Source: Prorocentrum cordatum (taxonomy: Eukaryota > Sar > Dinophyceae > Prorocentrales > Prorocentraceae). From it: 64,000 nucleotides of DNA. Under the pieces are notes generated by a model, which ran no database searches, was not told the DNA's origin, and saw only the letters and a list, made by a program, of their open reading frames with translations. Where the stretch lies: assembly GCA_963575745.1 (NCBI GenBank), contig CAUYUJ010003392.1, positions 194,001 to 258,000 on the forward strand, in the 5' to 3' direction. Below, one piece after another: positions 21,267-32,572 of the stretch (positions are counted from its first letter, which is position 1; every line of letters begins with the position of its first letter). A program made the translations under genes and the position numbers.

Positions 21267-21460
21267 TCGGGTCGGGCGAAAGGGGGGGATAGCAAAGGGG
21301 GGGTTTGAGAATCAGCTCACGTAGCTGATTTTCCCGGCGCCTCCCGGCGCCGGAGGCGGCATGTATCGAGGAATGGGCCCCTCGGTGAGGCCGAAACCAG
21401 CTGCATGCAGCAAATTTCGTAACCCCCCCTTTCCCAATCCCCCCCTTTCGCCCGGCCCGA
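21267..21460. mobile_element. Family II TIR element, intact copy (194 bp)
   Basis: The left TIR TCGGGTCGGGCGAAAGGGGG, then ATAGCAAAGGGGGGG, is mirrored at the right end (reverse complement TCGGGCCGGGCGAAAGGGGG). The interior has GGCGCCTCCCGGCGCC and AGCTGCATGCAGC palindromes. The second intact copy is at 32573-32764. Confidence 0.8.
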
Positions 21461-21469
21461 ACCTCCCTG

Positions 21470-21965
21470 CACCCACTGGGCAGAACGCCGTTGCCTTTCG
21501 GAGGCAACTACTGGGAGGTCTTCGCCGGAAGTATTAAGGAAGATTGAGCCCCATTAGGGGGCTGCTGCGCCGGATGAGGCCGCGGATCAAGCAGGAGCAA
21601 ACTGGATTCAGCGGGAGCAAGCTGGACTGAGCGGAAATCAACCAGATCAGCGGGATTTCGGACCACGGTAACATCAGAATTCGACCTCGAGAATGTCGAA
21701 GACAGGGAGGATTCCCCGCGATGGTGGGCCCCTCGGGGCCGGTGGCTCCGATGCACGCCACGTGAGACGTCGGCGAGCAGGGAGAAAACCCAGAACCGCC
21801 ACCACCAGATGTGGACACGCTCAAGTTGGGTGATCCCTGGAGGGCGGTGTCACGCTTCAGCTTCGGCGCCCCTGGTTGTGCCGATGGGCCTCCCCGCCAA
21901 TTCGGTCTACCCGTATGCCGCATCGCGGAGAAAAGATCAGAGAACCGCTGATCCTACGAGACTTG
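21470..21965. other. Spacer, no supported gene
   Basis: Frames of 80-130 codons are open on both strands. One minus frame has mixed composition, but I recognise no motif. A 15-bp near-repeat (GGATTCAGCGGGAGCAA, then TGGACTGAGCGGAAATCAA) lies at about 21601-21645. Confidence 0.35.
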
Positions 21966-22310
21966 GCACGTAACTACACACCGCACCACTCACCGGCCCG
22001 GCCGCCCGGCCACACACGACACACTCCACCACCTACCGAAACTCATCGCACCACCCGAAGCACCACCCACGCCACACGCCAATCTAACATCCACGCCCCA
22101 ACCCAAGCCACCATCCACGCCGCCACCCAGCCCACACATCACCACACAACCCACCCCTGAACTCAAGACCATCACCTATCGCACAACACATGCTGCCACC
22201 CACCCCGCAGCAGACCAATCCGCCAACCATCCACCAGCACCACCAACCCACCCTACCGCCCACACCGCCAAGCAGCCCAGTACACACCACACCACCACCC
22301 AGGTCAAAAT
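21965..22310 (+). repeat. Degenerate CCACC/ACACC-rich array
   Basis: This is about 350 bp of ACCACC, CCCACC and CACACC motifs with no fixed period. A second similar block lies at 22810-22975. Frames are Thr/His/Pro-rich. Confidence 0.7.
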
Positions 22311-23023
22311 ATTGTCAAATGCACGCTTTGCAAAATACTGATCCATGCGCGGGTGTCCAACCATCATGTTGAATCTAGGTTTTGCCAGGAATGGTGGAGA
22401 TGCGGTCCAGCTTTCTCCTCTGCGGTGTACATCCATTTCCATTCATTATGAGCACGGCGTGAATATTCACATCACGTATCTATGCTTAAATGTGTATACA
22501 TATACATACATACATGCGTATGCAACATCACGCCGCCACTTCGCACCGGCTTTCGACGAGGACGGTCGGGGGTGACGGCGTCTTGTCCGATGGCGTGCTG
22601 TCACGTGAACTGACGCAGGTGGCGTAATGCGCGCGCAGAACGCACAAGGCGCACGTGGATGGCGCCCCTGGCGCTGACCCACAATGAATGTCCATCGGCG
22701 GGCGGCCACCGTCTGCGCTGAGCCGCCAGAGATGCTTCTCTGCTGAGAAGGTGGACTGGGAGTCAGCCGAGCAACGTGTGCCGTTCCCACTGGGAACCTG
22801 ACTAACGCAACAGCCCCACCACCCAGTTCAGCACTCATCCATCCACCAACCCACACCCAACCGCCCACCCCATCACCCACCGCAGAACCAGTCGATGATT
22901 CACGCCACCCGCCCATCCCTCTGCACCACCAACCACCGCCCCACAATCCACCCACCACCTACCGCAACGTTCAGACGAAGCGGCAAGCCTCGAAGTGCAG
23001 GAATACGAGGCTCCAGACGGAAA

Positions 23024-23320
23024 TTGTATTGCTAGCAATCCCACCAACGCTCTAGGCGTGAGTGGTTTAGAGCGGTTCCTCTTTCAACCCCTCTGCATCC
23101 CCTTCGGGGAAGGGCTTATCACTGTTCCATATGAGTAGAAGGCATCCCCTCCCCCAGGCGACTAGCAGTCAACCAGGACCCACGCGGGCACCATTGGCAA
23201 CCCCCCCTCCGTCCCTGTTAGCAAACAGTACGAAACCCCACCAGCCTTTTGGGGCATGACTGGTTCGGGGCGTTTCCTACTGCAACCCCCTTTCTCCTCC
23301 TTCCTGGAGGGGCTCCCAGC
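23024..23320 (+). repeat. Two copies of the GTGAGTGGTTTAG dispersed repeat
   Basis: 23034-23115 and the more diverged 23232-23315 match 7705-7790. The spacing puts the copies about 195 bp apart. Confidence 0.55.
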
Positions 23321-23393
23321 GTTCCCTGTGTATCCGCCGGCCCCCGCTTGCCCGGGGTGAAGAGGCGTGTGAAACGTTTGGCTGTCCCCCTCC

Positions 23394-23522
23394 CCCTTCT
23401 TCTCCTCCTCCTCCTCCTCCTCCTCCTCCTCCTCCTTCTCCTCCTCCGCGTTCTCATCATTCCCTCCTCCTCCTCCTCCTCCTCCTCCTCCTCCTCCTCC
23501 TCCTCCTCCTCCTCCTCTCCGC
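23394..23522 (+). repeat. (CTC)n pyrimidine tract
   Basis: Two CTC runs are split by GCGTTCTCATCATTCC. Confidence 0.95.
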
Positions 23523-23699
23523 CCCCCCTGAAGTGCAAAATGCCGTCTGAGGTGGGAGAAGATGGGGGCGAGCTCCCAAACGCATCCCCGGGGTCTCCGC
23601 ACCGTCTCCAAGACCTCAAGAGACGGCGCATGAGGTTCGAAACAGGGCGCAAAAGCAGCCCCAGAAAGCGTCAAGATCGCAGAATGTAGCCCCGCGACG

Positions 23700-24175
23700 A
23701 ACCTCAATGGCTGCGAGACGGACGACGAGGCGCCCAGGACGGCCCAAGAGTGCTCCTGGAGGACCGCCGAGAGGGCCCCCAGACGCGGACATTGTTCCAT
23801 TTCCGTGAGAAACGTACATGTTTAGCATACTCGCCCTCTCCGTCCTGACACCGTCACAGACGGCCCAAAGGGTTCCAAAGATCGTCCCAAGACGGTCAAT
23901 GAGGCCGCCTAAGAGGGCCCCGAGACGGCCGCAGGGGCCCCCAAGGCGGCCCAAGAAAACCCCAAGAGGGCCCTGAGAGGGGCAAAGAAGGAAGACACCA
24001 ACTGACATGTCGATCCTTGCTCCCCAAGATGACCTGAAGAGCCCACCCGACGCCACCGAGGCGGCCCCCAAGAATGGCCAGACAGCCCCCCAGATGCACC
24101 CAAGAGCCCTCCAAGAGGCCCCTGAGAGGCATCACACGAGCCCCTCAAATGCTTCCAGGAAGCTCCTGACCCACC
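23700..24175 (+). repeat. Phased CCAAGAGG repeat block
   Basis: The motifs GGCCCAAGA and GGCCCCCAAGA are 10-14 bp apart. A short unique segment (about 23790-23870) divides the block, like the AT-rich lead-in of the 430-bp units at 4.7 kb. Confidence 0.65.
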
Positions 24176-24219
24176 AGATAACTTCCAAGATCGATCGCCG
24201 CAAACACTTGCTCCTGCTG

Positions 24220-25240
24220 CTGGGGGGTCGGCCGCATGGCGAGACCGGCAGCCAACCAAGACCAACGCGCCCCCCCCACCATCCCATGTACAAAACAATA
24301 CACAAAAATTCACTTTGCCTTCAAATCTGGAGCATGGGCGGGCGCCCCGCGACCACTTCGCATCGGTTGGTGACAAGGACGGCGGGGGTGCCGGCATATA
24401 GCATGCTGCGCGCAAACCAACCGTCCCTGTCAAAAAAACGATATCAAATACATCTTGGCTCCAAATCTGGAGCACGCACTGGGCGCTCTGTTCCACGACT
24501 CCTCAAGATGTCACGGTGTGTCCATCGGTGCTGGTGCTATGCGCTCCCTGGAGAAGCCGCCCTTCTCACAGAATGGTCGGCAACTCGTTGAAGGGGCACT
24601 CAAGATCCTGAACTCATTGGGGCCCAGGCCCCAGGCACCTCGGGCCCCTAATGGCTCCCCATGGCTGGCGCACCTCACGCGGCTGGAGCCCGTGGCCCAG
24701 TTGGCGCACGTGGAGCACGTGCCGCCCCTGGTGCGCCTGGCACGCTTGGGCTGGTGCACCTGGAATCCGTGGCGCGCATGGCATGTGTGGCCCTCCTGGG
24801 CGATCTGCTGACACTCGGGTGTTGCTTGTGTGTTGGGGGCGGACGGGTGGGAGTGCGCTAGACGGCTTGCTATCTAGGAGGATAGCTTGATCACTGGCTC
24901 CTATGAATGGACACCCCCTGCCCCAGGCAACTGGCAGCCAACCAGGACCCAGAAGAGCCAGGACACCATGTGACGTCCACTTTGGGGCAAGATCTTGGGT
25001 CATGGGGGGCGCGAGCACTTTGTATAGCTGTTTGACAGAGGCAGCGGGGGTGCCAGCATATTGCCCGCTGTGCGCAGGACACCCTCCCGATCAGCAAAAC
25101 AATACAACATGCACGTCGCGGCTAAGTCTGGATGACGCATGGCCACCCCGCGTCCACGGTCCACTTGCTTTGACAGGGGCGGCGGGGGTGCTGGCATACT
25201 CCCCCGTGTGCGCATGCCCGCCAGACACCATGATGGCCAC
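24220..25240 (+). repeat. Dispersed ~100-bp repeat, several diverged copies
   Basis: The stretch GGCGGGGGTGCCRGCATA, then TGCGCRNAC, then ACAATACA, then CTAAGTCTGGA or CAAATCTGGAGCA, appears at about 24240-24340 (partly), 24388-24480, 25045-25140 and 25180-25240. Another shared motif, GGCAGCCAACCAGGACCCA, occurs at about 24935 and, diverged, at about 23165. Confidence 0.5.
24655..24800 (+). repeat. Degenerate 9-bp GCGCACCTG array (first locus)
   Basis: Motifs such as GGCGCACCTC, GGCGCACGT and GGTGCGCCTGGCACGC follow each other at about 9-bp multiples. The same motif fills 25315-25520. Confidence 0.6.
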
Positions 25241-25314
25241 CCCGCCGCGATGGCGCAGTGGGTTTAACACAAGGATGGTTAGGTCCAGCATGCTTCCCGA
25301 TGTGTGATGTCACG

Positions 25315-25520
25315 TGCGCGGGCGCACATGGCAGACTCTGCGCGTGCCCCGAACGTGGCACACCTGATGCGGCTGGAGCGTGCGGTGCGCATGGCGCTCG
25401 TTAAGCAAGTTGCGCATCTGGCGCACCAGGCGTGCCTGGCACACTTGGGCCACGGAGTTGCCTGGCGCGCGTGGCACGCCTGGCACGCGTGGCGCACCTC
25501 GCCCCAGCGTCGCGCACATG
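25315..25520 (+). repeat. Degenerate 9-bp GCGCACCTG array (second locus)
   Basis: The repeat motifs are GGCGCACC, GCGTGCCTGGCACAC and GCGCGCGTGGCACGCCTGG. Frames on both strands are His/Ala/Arg/Trp-rich and repetitive. Confidence 0.6.
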
Positions 25521-25639
25521 GGGTCTGCTTTGGTTTCCAATCGATGCCCATCCAAAGACGACCCCTGAACACGCTGAAGCCCGGGTGCGCTACGTCTGTG
25601 TTGGGAGGGCGGGCGGGAGTGAGCAAGACGGCTTGTATT

Positions 25640-25801
25640 AGGTCGGGCATGTCCTCCTAAAGGTGAATTGTGAAGGAACAGTTAAAGATGGTCAGACAAT
25701 ACTCCAACGTACTAGTAAAATAATATTCGAACAATCGTCCCACACTGTTTTGCACGAATTTTGAATTTGTATTCCTCATGTTGGAAGGGCAGGCCGGACT
25801 T
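25640..25801. mobile_element. Family I MITE-like element, copy B (162 bp)
   Basis: The ends are AGGTCGGGCATGTCCTCCTA and, inverted, AAGTCCGGCCTGCCCTTCCA. The interior is AT-rich with ATCGTCCCACACTG. It is the most diverged of the four copies. Confidence 0.65.
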
Positions 25802-26019
25802 CAGGCTTGCAGGCGGGGGGGGGGTCTTGAGCCCTCCCCCTCCCCCCTCCCCCTGGGTCTGGGAGAGGGAGGGGGCCTGTCGCATGTCGTTGGAGCGTTA
25901 GAGATGGCCTTGGCCTTGGAGCGTGGTGTACTTAGCATGGGTGTTGGGCCAAGTTCAGTTTGGCCTCTCCGGAAGGGGGGGGCAATGTGGGCCCCCCCCC
26001 CTTCTTTGATCGATCTCAT

Positions 26020-26235
26020 CCGAGATGGCCCCAAGGATGGCCCCCGAGGCTCCCGAGGGTGCCCCAAAAAAGGGCTCCACGAGGCGCCCAGAAGGCCCCA
26101 AGAGAGGCCCCCGAGACGCCTCCAAGAGGCTCCGGAGAAACCCCCAACAGGCCCCAAAAAGCCCCCGAGGCACCCAAGACGCTCCAAGCGGCCCCCAGAA
26201 CCACTAAGAAGCACCCGAGAAATTTTCAAGATGCA
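26020..26235 (+). repeat. Phased CCAAGAGG repeat block
   Basis: GGCCCCAAGA and GCCCCCGAGGC motifs occur at 10-12-bp intervals. Confidence 0.65.
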
Positions 26236-26324
26236 TCCGAAGAGACTCCGAGAGGCACCTGCAGAGGCGTAACGGGTTCGGGGAGCCGTCGTACCCCCAA
26301 GAGGGGAAGGATGGAGGAGGAATC

Positions 26325-26442
26325 GGTGGAGGACGAGGGGGAGAGGGGGGGGAAGGGGACATGGGAGGAGGGAGAAGGAGGAACAAGCGGAGGAGGAGGG
26401 AGGAGGAGGAGGAGGAGGAGGAGGAGGAGGAGGAGGAGGGCG
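26325..26442 (+). repeat. (GGA)n purine tract
   Basis: GGA triplets form a clean run at about 26396-26440. Confidence 0.9.
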
Positions 26443-26509
26443 AGCAGAATGGCCAGAGGCCTCTTGGAGGCCTCCACATCCCTGATCAGAGCAACTCGCC
26501 TGGGCCTCG

Positions 26510-26870
26510 TCTCTGGATGGGAAGTGAGGTTACTTGTTTTGTTCGCGAGCGCGCAGGGGTGCCAGGCGCCGTCAGGAATTTGCATAGTAGCAGCAGCCTG
26601 AATTAACCACTAGATGCGCAAGAACGAGCTATTGGGAGTGAGGTTACTTTTTTTGATCTGCGGCTCCAAGGACGATTCCAGAGAGCGGGTCGAAACAAGC
26701 TTGGGGCAACAAACAAGATAATTGCCAGAGGGCCAAAAGCCAACGCCGGAATGCACATGCGAGGAACAACATGAACCTCATTAAGCCGATCCAAAACGGC
26801 AGCCAACGACTGACAGCGGGGCGTCGCCCTGGGAGTGAGGTTACGCGAAGCGTCTAGAATTCGTGCCTTC
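26510..26870 (+). repeat. Three copies of GGGAGTGAGGTTAC
   Basis: The motif GGGARGTGAGGTTAC occurs at about 26519, 26634 and 26830, spaced about 115 and 196 bp apart. The third is followed by GCGAAGCGTCTAGAATTC. Confidence 0.5.
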
Positions 26871-28595
26871 GCAAACGCCCTCTTGTCATACCTCCCCACG
26901 ACGCCACCTCCGCAGTTCTGAGGCCGCCACCCCGCGCTCGTTCCCGACTGGTGGGCGCAGCGGCATGATGCTCGCGTCGATGTGCGAAGGGTTGTGCACA
27001 GTCGGCATCGTGACGAGGTGGGTCCTCGTGGGTAGCGGTGAAAAGACCCCTGGCATCATGCATAGCATCACAGCAATCTGTTCACCCCACCACCGCTTCC
27101 AAGCCGACGGGGCGGTCAGGGTGCGGCCAGGCCGAACAAGAGATGGGCCCACGCTTGCTTGCGCAGAATTGACCCAGCACCGTACCATGGAAGTTCTCGG
27201 CGAAGAACTCTCCATCCATACTGGCAAGCATAATGCTGGCAAGGCGATGATCAGTAAGTGGAGCTGGGACGCAGGAGGACACACTAGCACTACTCGCACC
27301 CCCCCCTCCCCTTGGAGGCGCGCGTCAGAACAGAGCAGAAAAAGCACAAACATCTCACAGCACCTCGCTACCCAAGCAGCATGACCGCACAGCGCCCACC
27401 ACCGAGCAGATGCGATCCGATGCCTGAGCGAGCGCGCGCGGCGCTCCTCGGGGCCGCTGCGCACCCAGCATCAGTGCGTGTGTTGGATGATCGGGGTGCC
27501 CAGCAGCACATCTACTCACAAACATCCTAAGCTGTGTTCCGCCTGCTGGGGGGGGGTCGCCGACCCTGCAAACTCGCAAATCGGACCCTCCCACCCCACG
27601 GACGCTTCCGGACCGATGCACCTCGAGCAGCGCTCCTGGAAATCCCAAGGGGTGGGAGGGGGGGGGCGATTTGAGCCGACCGAGCGCGGAGCCAGCGAAC
27701 CTCACCGTCCCCCCGCCCCCCACTGCTCCCCGGGAGGCAACGCGAGCGAGGGCTTCGACCTACCCGCGGGGACGACATTTCGATCGTTTGAATTCTGCCC
27801 TGGGCGGAAATGTTGTCCTGAAGGACGGCGGCTTGGCCGATTCCGCTGACGGCGGGTGCCGGGTGCCGGGCCTCTGCTTCAATCTGTCTCGCATCTTGCG
27901 AAGCAACAACTTAAGCGTCCAGGTTTGTTCGGGTCCCGCGTTCTTGGCCTTTCACCCCAACGGTGGTGCCAGGCGAAAAACGTATAGTGCAGATGGGGAG
28001 TGGAGGGGCTAGAACCCCCCCCAAGACGAAGCCAGGACGAGGATAACATCGGATGAGGATAAATCGAGAATCTCAGAGAGCCGGCGGATCTGCAGGATTC
28101 CTTCAGCTCCCCTCGAGCAGCCCACCGACGTACCTCAGAGCCCCTCTTTCCAGAGCAGCCCCACCGACGTGAGCATCCCGGCGGCCAGGAAGTCAGCTCC
28201 CCCTCGAGACACGGCGCCTCGGACCGACGGCACGGCTTGGGGGCTCGGCAGGCGGGGCGATGCGCACAGACAGCCCCATGGGAGGCCGCCGCCCCCCGGC
28301 CTCGGCAGGCCCGCGGGGCCGTCCAAAGGCGAGCTCGGCGCCGAGACGGCGGGGCGAGCGGCGCCGGGGGCCGCGCCGCCTGGGGCGCGGCGACGGGTGT
28401 CGGGACCGCCCCCTGGGCTGCCCCCGGGTTGGGGGGAACAAAATTGCTGGGGAATCTCCGCGAGAGGCATCAGACTGCAAAGAAGCCACATGGAGGGGCC
28501 ACTCGCCAGCGATGAAGCTACAGAGCAGCCACATCGGAGTGCAAAGCAGCCACACGGAGAATGCAAAGAAGATACAAAGCAGGATGAGCCCAAAC
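26870..28595. other. Spacer, weak coding-like text on the minus strand
   Basis: At 27282-26860 one minus frame reads ASMDGEFFAENFHGTVLGQF, then a TGA, then MHDARGLFTATHEDPPRHDA. This has balanced composition and may be a decayed coding fragment. Other frames across the same DNA look almost as good, so I do not call a gene. 28130-28600 contains short repeats of GCAAAGCAGCCACA. Confidence 0.25.
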
Positions 28596-28601
28596 GAGCT
28601 C

Positions 28602-28748
28602 GTACCACTACCACCAGCTAGGGGGGGGCCGCTCCCTCCCCTCGAGCTGGTGGAACCTCCTTCAGGGAACTTTCTGGAGGCATGCACGGAACGAGGTGCC
28701 ACCAGCTCGAGAGGGTGTGACAGCCACCTAGCTGGTGGTAATGGTACC
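28602..28748. mobile_element. Family X foldback element (GTACCACTACCACCAGCTA)
   Basis: Arms of about 54 bp are inverted repeats. The left arm (28602-28655) contains ACCACCAGCTAGG and CCTCGAGCTGGTGG. The right arm (28695-28748) contains CCACCAGCTCGAGAGG and CCTAGCTGGTGGTAATGGTA. The central ~40 bp are unique. Confidence 0.75.
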
Positions 28749-28759
28749 ACTGCTTTGGT

Positions 28760-30440
28760 GAACTTGAAATTCCAAAGAGTTGATCTGGGACTGCCCTGGA
28801 CGACCCTGGGTTAGGAGACAACTGCTGAGATGCTTCGGGGCAGAAACATTCTTGCTGTGAAGCCCGCTGAAGGGGCCACCGAACAAAATTGACCCATACG
28901 GATCCCATGCATCAACCAGACTCAATCTGAGTGAATGGGGTTCAGCGGGATGAGGCTGGATTTGGCTGGTTCCTGGCTACGGACAAACCAGCTCCGACCC
29001 TGAATTCGGAGCCCCGAGAGATGCATCCTCAACGCTGGGTGTTGGGACATCCCCGGACACCCTTGGGGGCCTGTGGAGGCGAGCGTGTCGGGCCTCTGGG
29101 GACCGCACGGCAGCTGCACCAGGCCTTGCCACGGACCGGACTCGACCAACAATCGTGAGGGGCCCCAGCACGGCGGCGCCGAGGAGATCCTGGACGCCGG
29201 CCGCTGCGGGGGCGGGGGCGCGGCGGCGTCCTCACGCCGCGCAGCGCGAGGTGCCGCTTGAGCCACTCGAAGCCCAGGACGTTGCACGTGTGCGAGTGCA
29301 GCACAAACACATCACGCCTGAACGCAGTCAGACCGCTGCGCTGGGAAGAGGCGGAATTACTAAACGCAAGCGGACATGGACTTATCGGGAAACATCATGT
29401 CGATGGTCAAGCCTTGTGCGCACGACGATTCTGGTCAGGTTAAACTTGCTCGAGCGTCCAATGCGCCGCCGATGCCATATGCGAGCGATCAGTTGCCAAA
29501 TGCCATGCCACAGTGCCACATGCCAGCTTCGGCCGCCGATGTCATCTATGCATGCGAACGCAAGCACAAATTGCCGACAAAAGCGTTAAGGAAAGAACTT
29601 CAGAGGACAGCGACAAAGTGTAGGACGCGCAGTCCGGACGCAGGATTACTTGGGGTGAAGGGGCACAATACTCGGATGAGCAACGCAAAGGTTGTAAAAC
29701 AAAAATGCGTGTGCATGCTCATTAGCTAAACCTTCGGGGGATAAAGGGATTTGGGGGACATCTCGCGCGGCCTTTGGTTTGCGATGGCCTGGTGTCTCAG
29801 GGGTGTACATGCTACCTGTGAGTATTCGTCATGCAAACGCTTCATGCACGAGTCCGGCTGCCAGTATACACTGAACTGAATGTGTAGACATGTGGTAGGC
29901 ACACCTTCTGCTCACTGTAATCAACGGAATATCGCGAGGGAAGCGCGTGCCCACAGAGTTCCCAATTAACATGCTAGAGATCGTTGTGTTTACAGCGTCA
30001 AGGTGTAATCACTATCCGAGGCACGCTGGCGTAAAATCATTAAAGCAATTAACGCATGGAGCAATCATGTAGACATACGCGCACGCGTGGGCAAGTGTAC
30101 ACGCTAGAAAATGTGCAGGCACAGTTTGAAGCCTTGCCGCACGTATGAATCTGTACGTACACACATACACTAGAGCCATCGCGCACGCTCCAAGCGTGCT
30201 CAAGTTCTAGCTGTGAAAGCTCGCGCGCAGCATCGGCCCTGCGAGGGCGGGACCTGCAAACGGATACTATTATTTCTCGAGGGGGCTTCCGACTGCGTAA
30301 ATGCTCATACATGCCTGGTCCTCGCGGCATCATCCTTCTTCGCATTCCCTTTACATGCGCACTCGTCCCTCGTACCATCCTCATCGCATCCTCAACTTCG
30401 TCCGTTGTCCCGCCACCCTCTTATCGAATGCCTCTCCATC
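28760..30440. other. Repeat-poor spacer
   Basis: This stretch has few low-complexity runs and GC closer to average. No RNA gene or confident exon was found. A ~90-codon minus frame at 29310-29029 begins FVLHSHTCNVLGFEWLKRHL, which is protein-like but short. Confidence 0.3.
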
Positions 30441-30446
30441 GCACTG

Positions 30447-30980
30447 ATGTTCGGGAAAAAAGATCCCAACGATGACGCGGAAGAGGTCGTGCAGATGCGG
30501 TTCGAGTCCGTCACGCGGGAGAAGGGGAGAACGATCGATGAGGAGGAATGATGACGTGCGAGAGGGCGAGGAAAGAGGATGGGCGAGGAAGTCTAGCGAC
30601 ATCAAGTCAACCCTCATCGAGACATACGTCATGCTAGAAACCCACTACCCGTCATGACCCCCCCCGCTCGGCATCCACGAGTGCGCGCAAGCTCAATGAC
30701 CATCGCATGCTGCGCCGATTCATATCGGGGCCTGGGGCACCCAAACCCAGTCAACGCTAGGAGCGAACAGAGACATACCTCCCCAGACATACGATTGCCC
30801 TCACTCGACATGGCCAAACCAACGGAAAGAAAGATGTCATGATAAGATTGGCTCAGGATACGTTCCAGAATTTCCAGGAGTATCTAGCGGCGCAGCTGGT
30901 GCGGAACAACGATGGCCAAAGCCTGGAAACCCGTGGAAACCTTGGAACGTATTATCATCATGACCTGTTGCTACCCTGAA
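30447..30980 (+). CDS. Possible exon fragments of an unknown gene
   Basis: Two short, balanced plus-strand frames lie in repeat-poor DNA. The first (about 30447-30551) reads MFGKKDPNDDAEEVVQMRFE and ends IDEEE. The second is preceded by a possible 3' splice site (CCCCAG ending 30786). It runs to TGA at about 30980 and contains IALTRHGQTNGKKDVMIRLA, then QDTFQNFQEYLAAQLVRNND. They are in different frames and I see no start codon context, so linkage is conjecture. No domain is recognised. Both could be chance frames. Confidence 0.2.
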
Positions 30981-31372
30981 CATCCCAACAACAAAGAAAT
31001 CGGGGCCCGCCAGCTTGATGTCTCTCATTGGGTCCACCTGCACTTCCGTAGGCTGCCCGCTGGCAAAGCCGCACTGGTTCCCCGTCCGACAATCTCCGCC
31101 GAGGGTGAGAGGGCACTCTCATGAGACGTGGAAAAGCGATTCCCTTGCTGCAGTGCTCTGACTGGGCTTCCGAGCCATCGGCCCCGCCGATGAGACTGCT
31201 CTGTTCGGCGGCAATCCCAGGAGGGAAGTGAGGGGAGGCAATCCCAGGAGGGAAGTGAGAGAAGGCGACGGGGCTTCTCACTAATAAGCCCTCGTGACCT
31301 ATCAGAGCCCGCCCGTGGCTTCGGAGAAGGCTCGCGAGGCAAGAAAGCCAATCCCCTCTCCCTTGGCTGTTG

Positions 31373-31560
31373 GCACGCCGTAAGTGGGTTCGGACAAAAA
31401 TTGGTACGATGCCCAACGGCAAATGTTGTCCAAAACCGACAGCGACCGCTCTTTGGCAGGCGGCCTTCTGTCTCAAATGGACAACTCCCGCGGCGACACC
31501 TACAGCGGATTCTTTGCAAATGGGTCGGAACTGCTGTCGGTCACCTTACCATTATTGCCA
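31373..31560. mobile_element. Family VII TIR element, copy 1 (diverged)
   Basis: The left part (GTGGGTTCGGACAAAAATTG, then GATGCCCAACGGCAAATGTTG) and the interior (GGCGGCCTTCTGTCTCAAATG) match the copies at 33024 and 38799. The right terminus is degraded. Confidence 0.6.
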
Positions 31561-31767
31561 GACCCCTGTCATGATGTTTTCATAAACGTCGATCCCCAGA
31601 AGTCTTGACAAATTGCCCAGGACCGGTTTCTCCTGCTGCATCGCTTTTTGACGGCCCCGAGGCCCGGTGAGGGCCCCCAGAGGCAGAAAATAAAGGACAA
31701 GCTCCCGTCGTGATCTTTTCGTGACCCGAGGGGGTCTGGGTTTCCGTACCCCCCTTTCGTTCGTGTT

Positions 31768-31926
31768 AGGTCGGGCCTGTCCCCCTACAGGGGGATTTTG
31801 GCAGAAAAAAAACATTCTCCAAAAATGCCTCCAAAAAATACTCAAAAATATTCAAAGAAATCGTCCCCAGATTATTTTGTTGACTGGTTTTGGATACTCC
31901 TCCTGTGGGGGGGACGGGCCCGACTT
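31768..31926. mobile_element. Family I MITE-like element, copy C (159 bp)
   Basis: The left end AGGTCGGGCCTGTCCCCCTA and the inverted right end AAGTCGGGCCCGTCCCCCCC match over about 26 bp. The interior AAAAATACTCAAAAATATTC is AT-rich. Confidence 0.8.
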
Positions 31927-31943
31927 CACCGCGCGTGCCGACC

Positions 31944-32195
31944 CTAGATGCCTCCTAGATGGGGTCCGAATAGATGGGGTCGGGGAATCGCGCCGAATCG
32001 CCGATGCATCAGCGATGCATCGACGATGCATCGACGATGCATCGGCGACGTCGGGGATGCGTCGGCGACGTCGGCGCGGCGAGAATCGAGCTCCACACCG
32101 ACCGCATCGCCGAGGCATCGGCGATGCGGCGTGATCCTCCGACCCCACCTACTCGGACCCCATCTACCTACTCGGACCCCATCTAGGAGGCCTAG
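31944..32195. mobile_element. Family IX foldback element around a GATGCATCG array
   Basis: The terminal ~25 bp (CTAGATGCCTCCTAGATGGG start) are inverted at the right end (reverse complement CTAGGCCTCCTAGATGGGGT). A second GATGGGGTCGG block is also mirrored. The core (about 31995-32130) is a degenerate ~12-bp GATGCATCGRC array. The element lies 18 bp from family I copy C. Confidence 0.7.
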
Positions 32196-32383
32196 AGACC
32201 CCGGGCCCGCCGCCGACCCGTGTGAGCCCAGCTCCGCTCTCCCTCCCGCCGAGGGGCGCGGCCGCCCGGGCCGCACCCGCAGCGGATGGCGTCCGCGGCG
32301 TCGAAGACGGGCTCCACGCCGTCCACGGTGACGAACTCGCGCCGCGCCATCTGCTCCAGCCTCCGGGGCAGGAGGCGGCCATC

Positions 32384-32425
32384 TGCTCCCTCCTCCTCCT
32401 CCTCCTCCTCCTCCTCCTCCTCCGC
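32384..32425 (+). repeat. (CTC)n tract
   Basis: This is a short CTC run of about 40 bp. Confidence 0.9.
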
Positions 32426-32572
32426 GCGAGGAGCTCTCCCTGGAGGAGGTCAGCTGGCCCTGCGCCTGGCTGCTGCGCGAGGAGCTCGTGCCGCCGGGCC
32501 CCTCGGTGCGCCGGTGCGTGCAGCGCCCGGGCGAGGTCCGGGTTGACCCAAGAGGAGGTCCAGCGACAAGGG

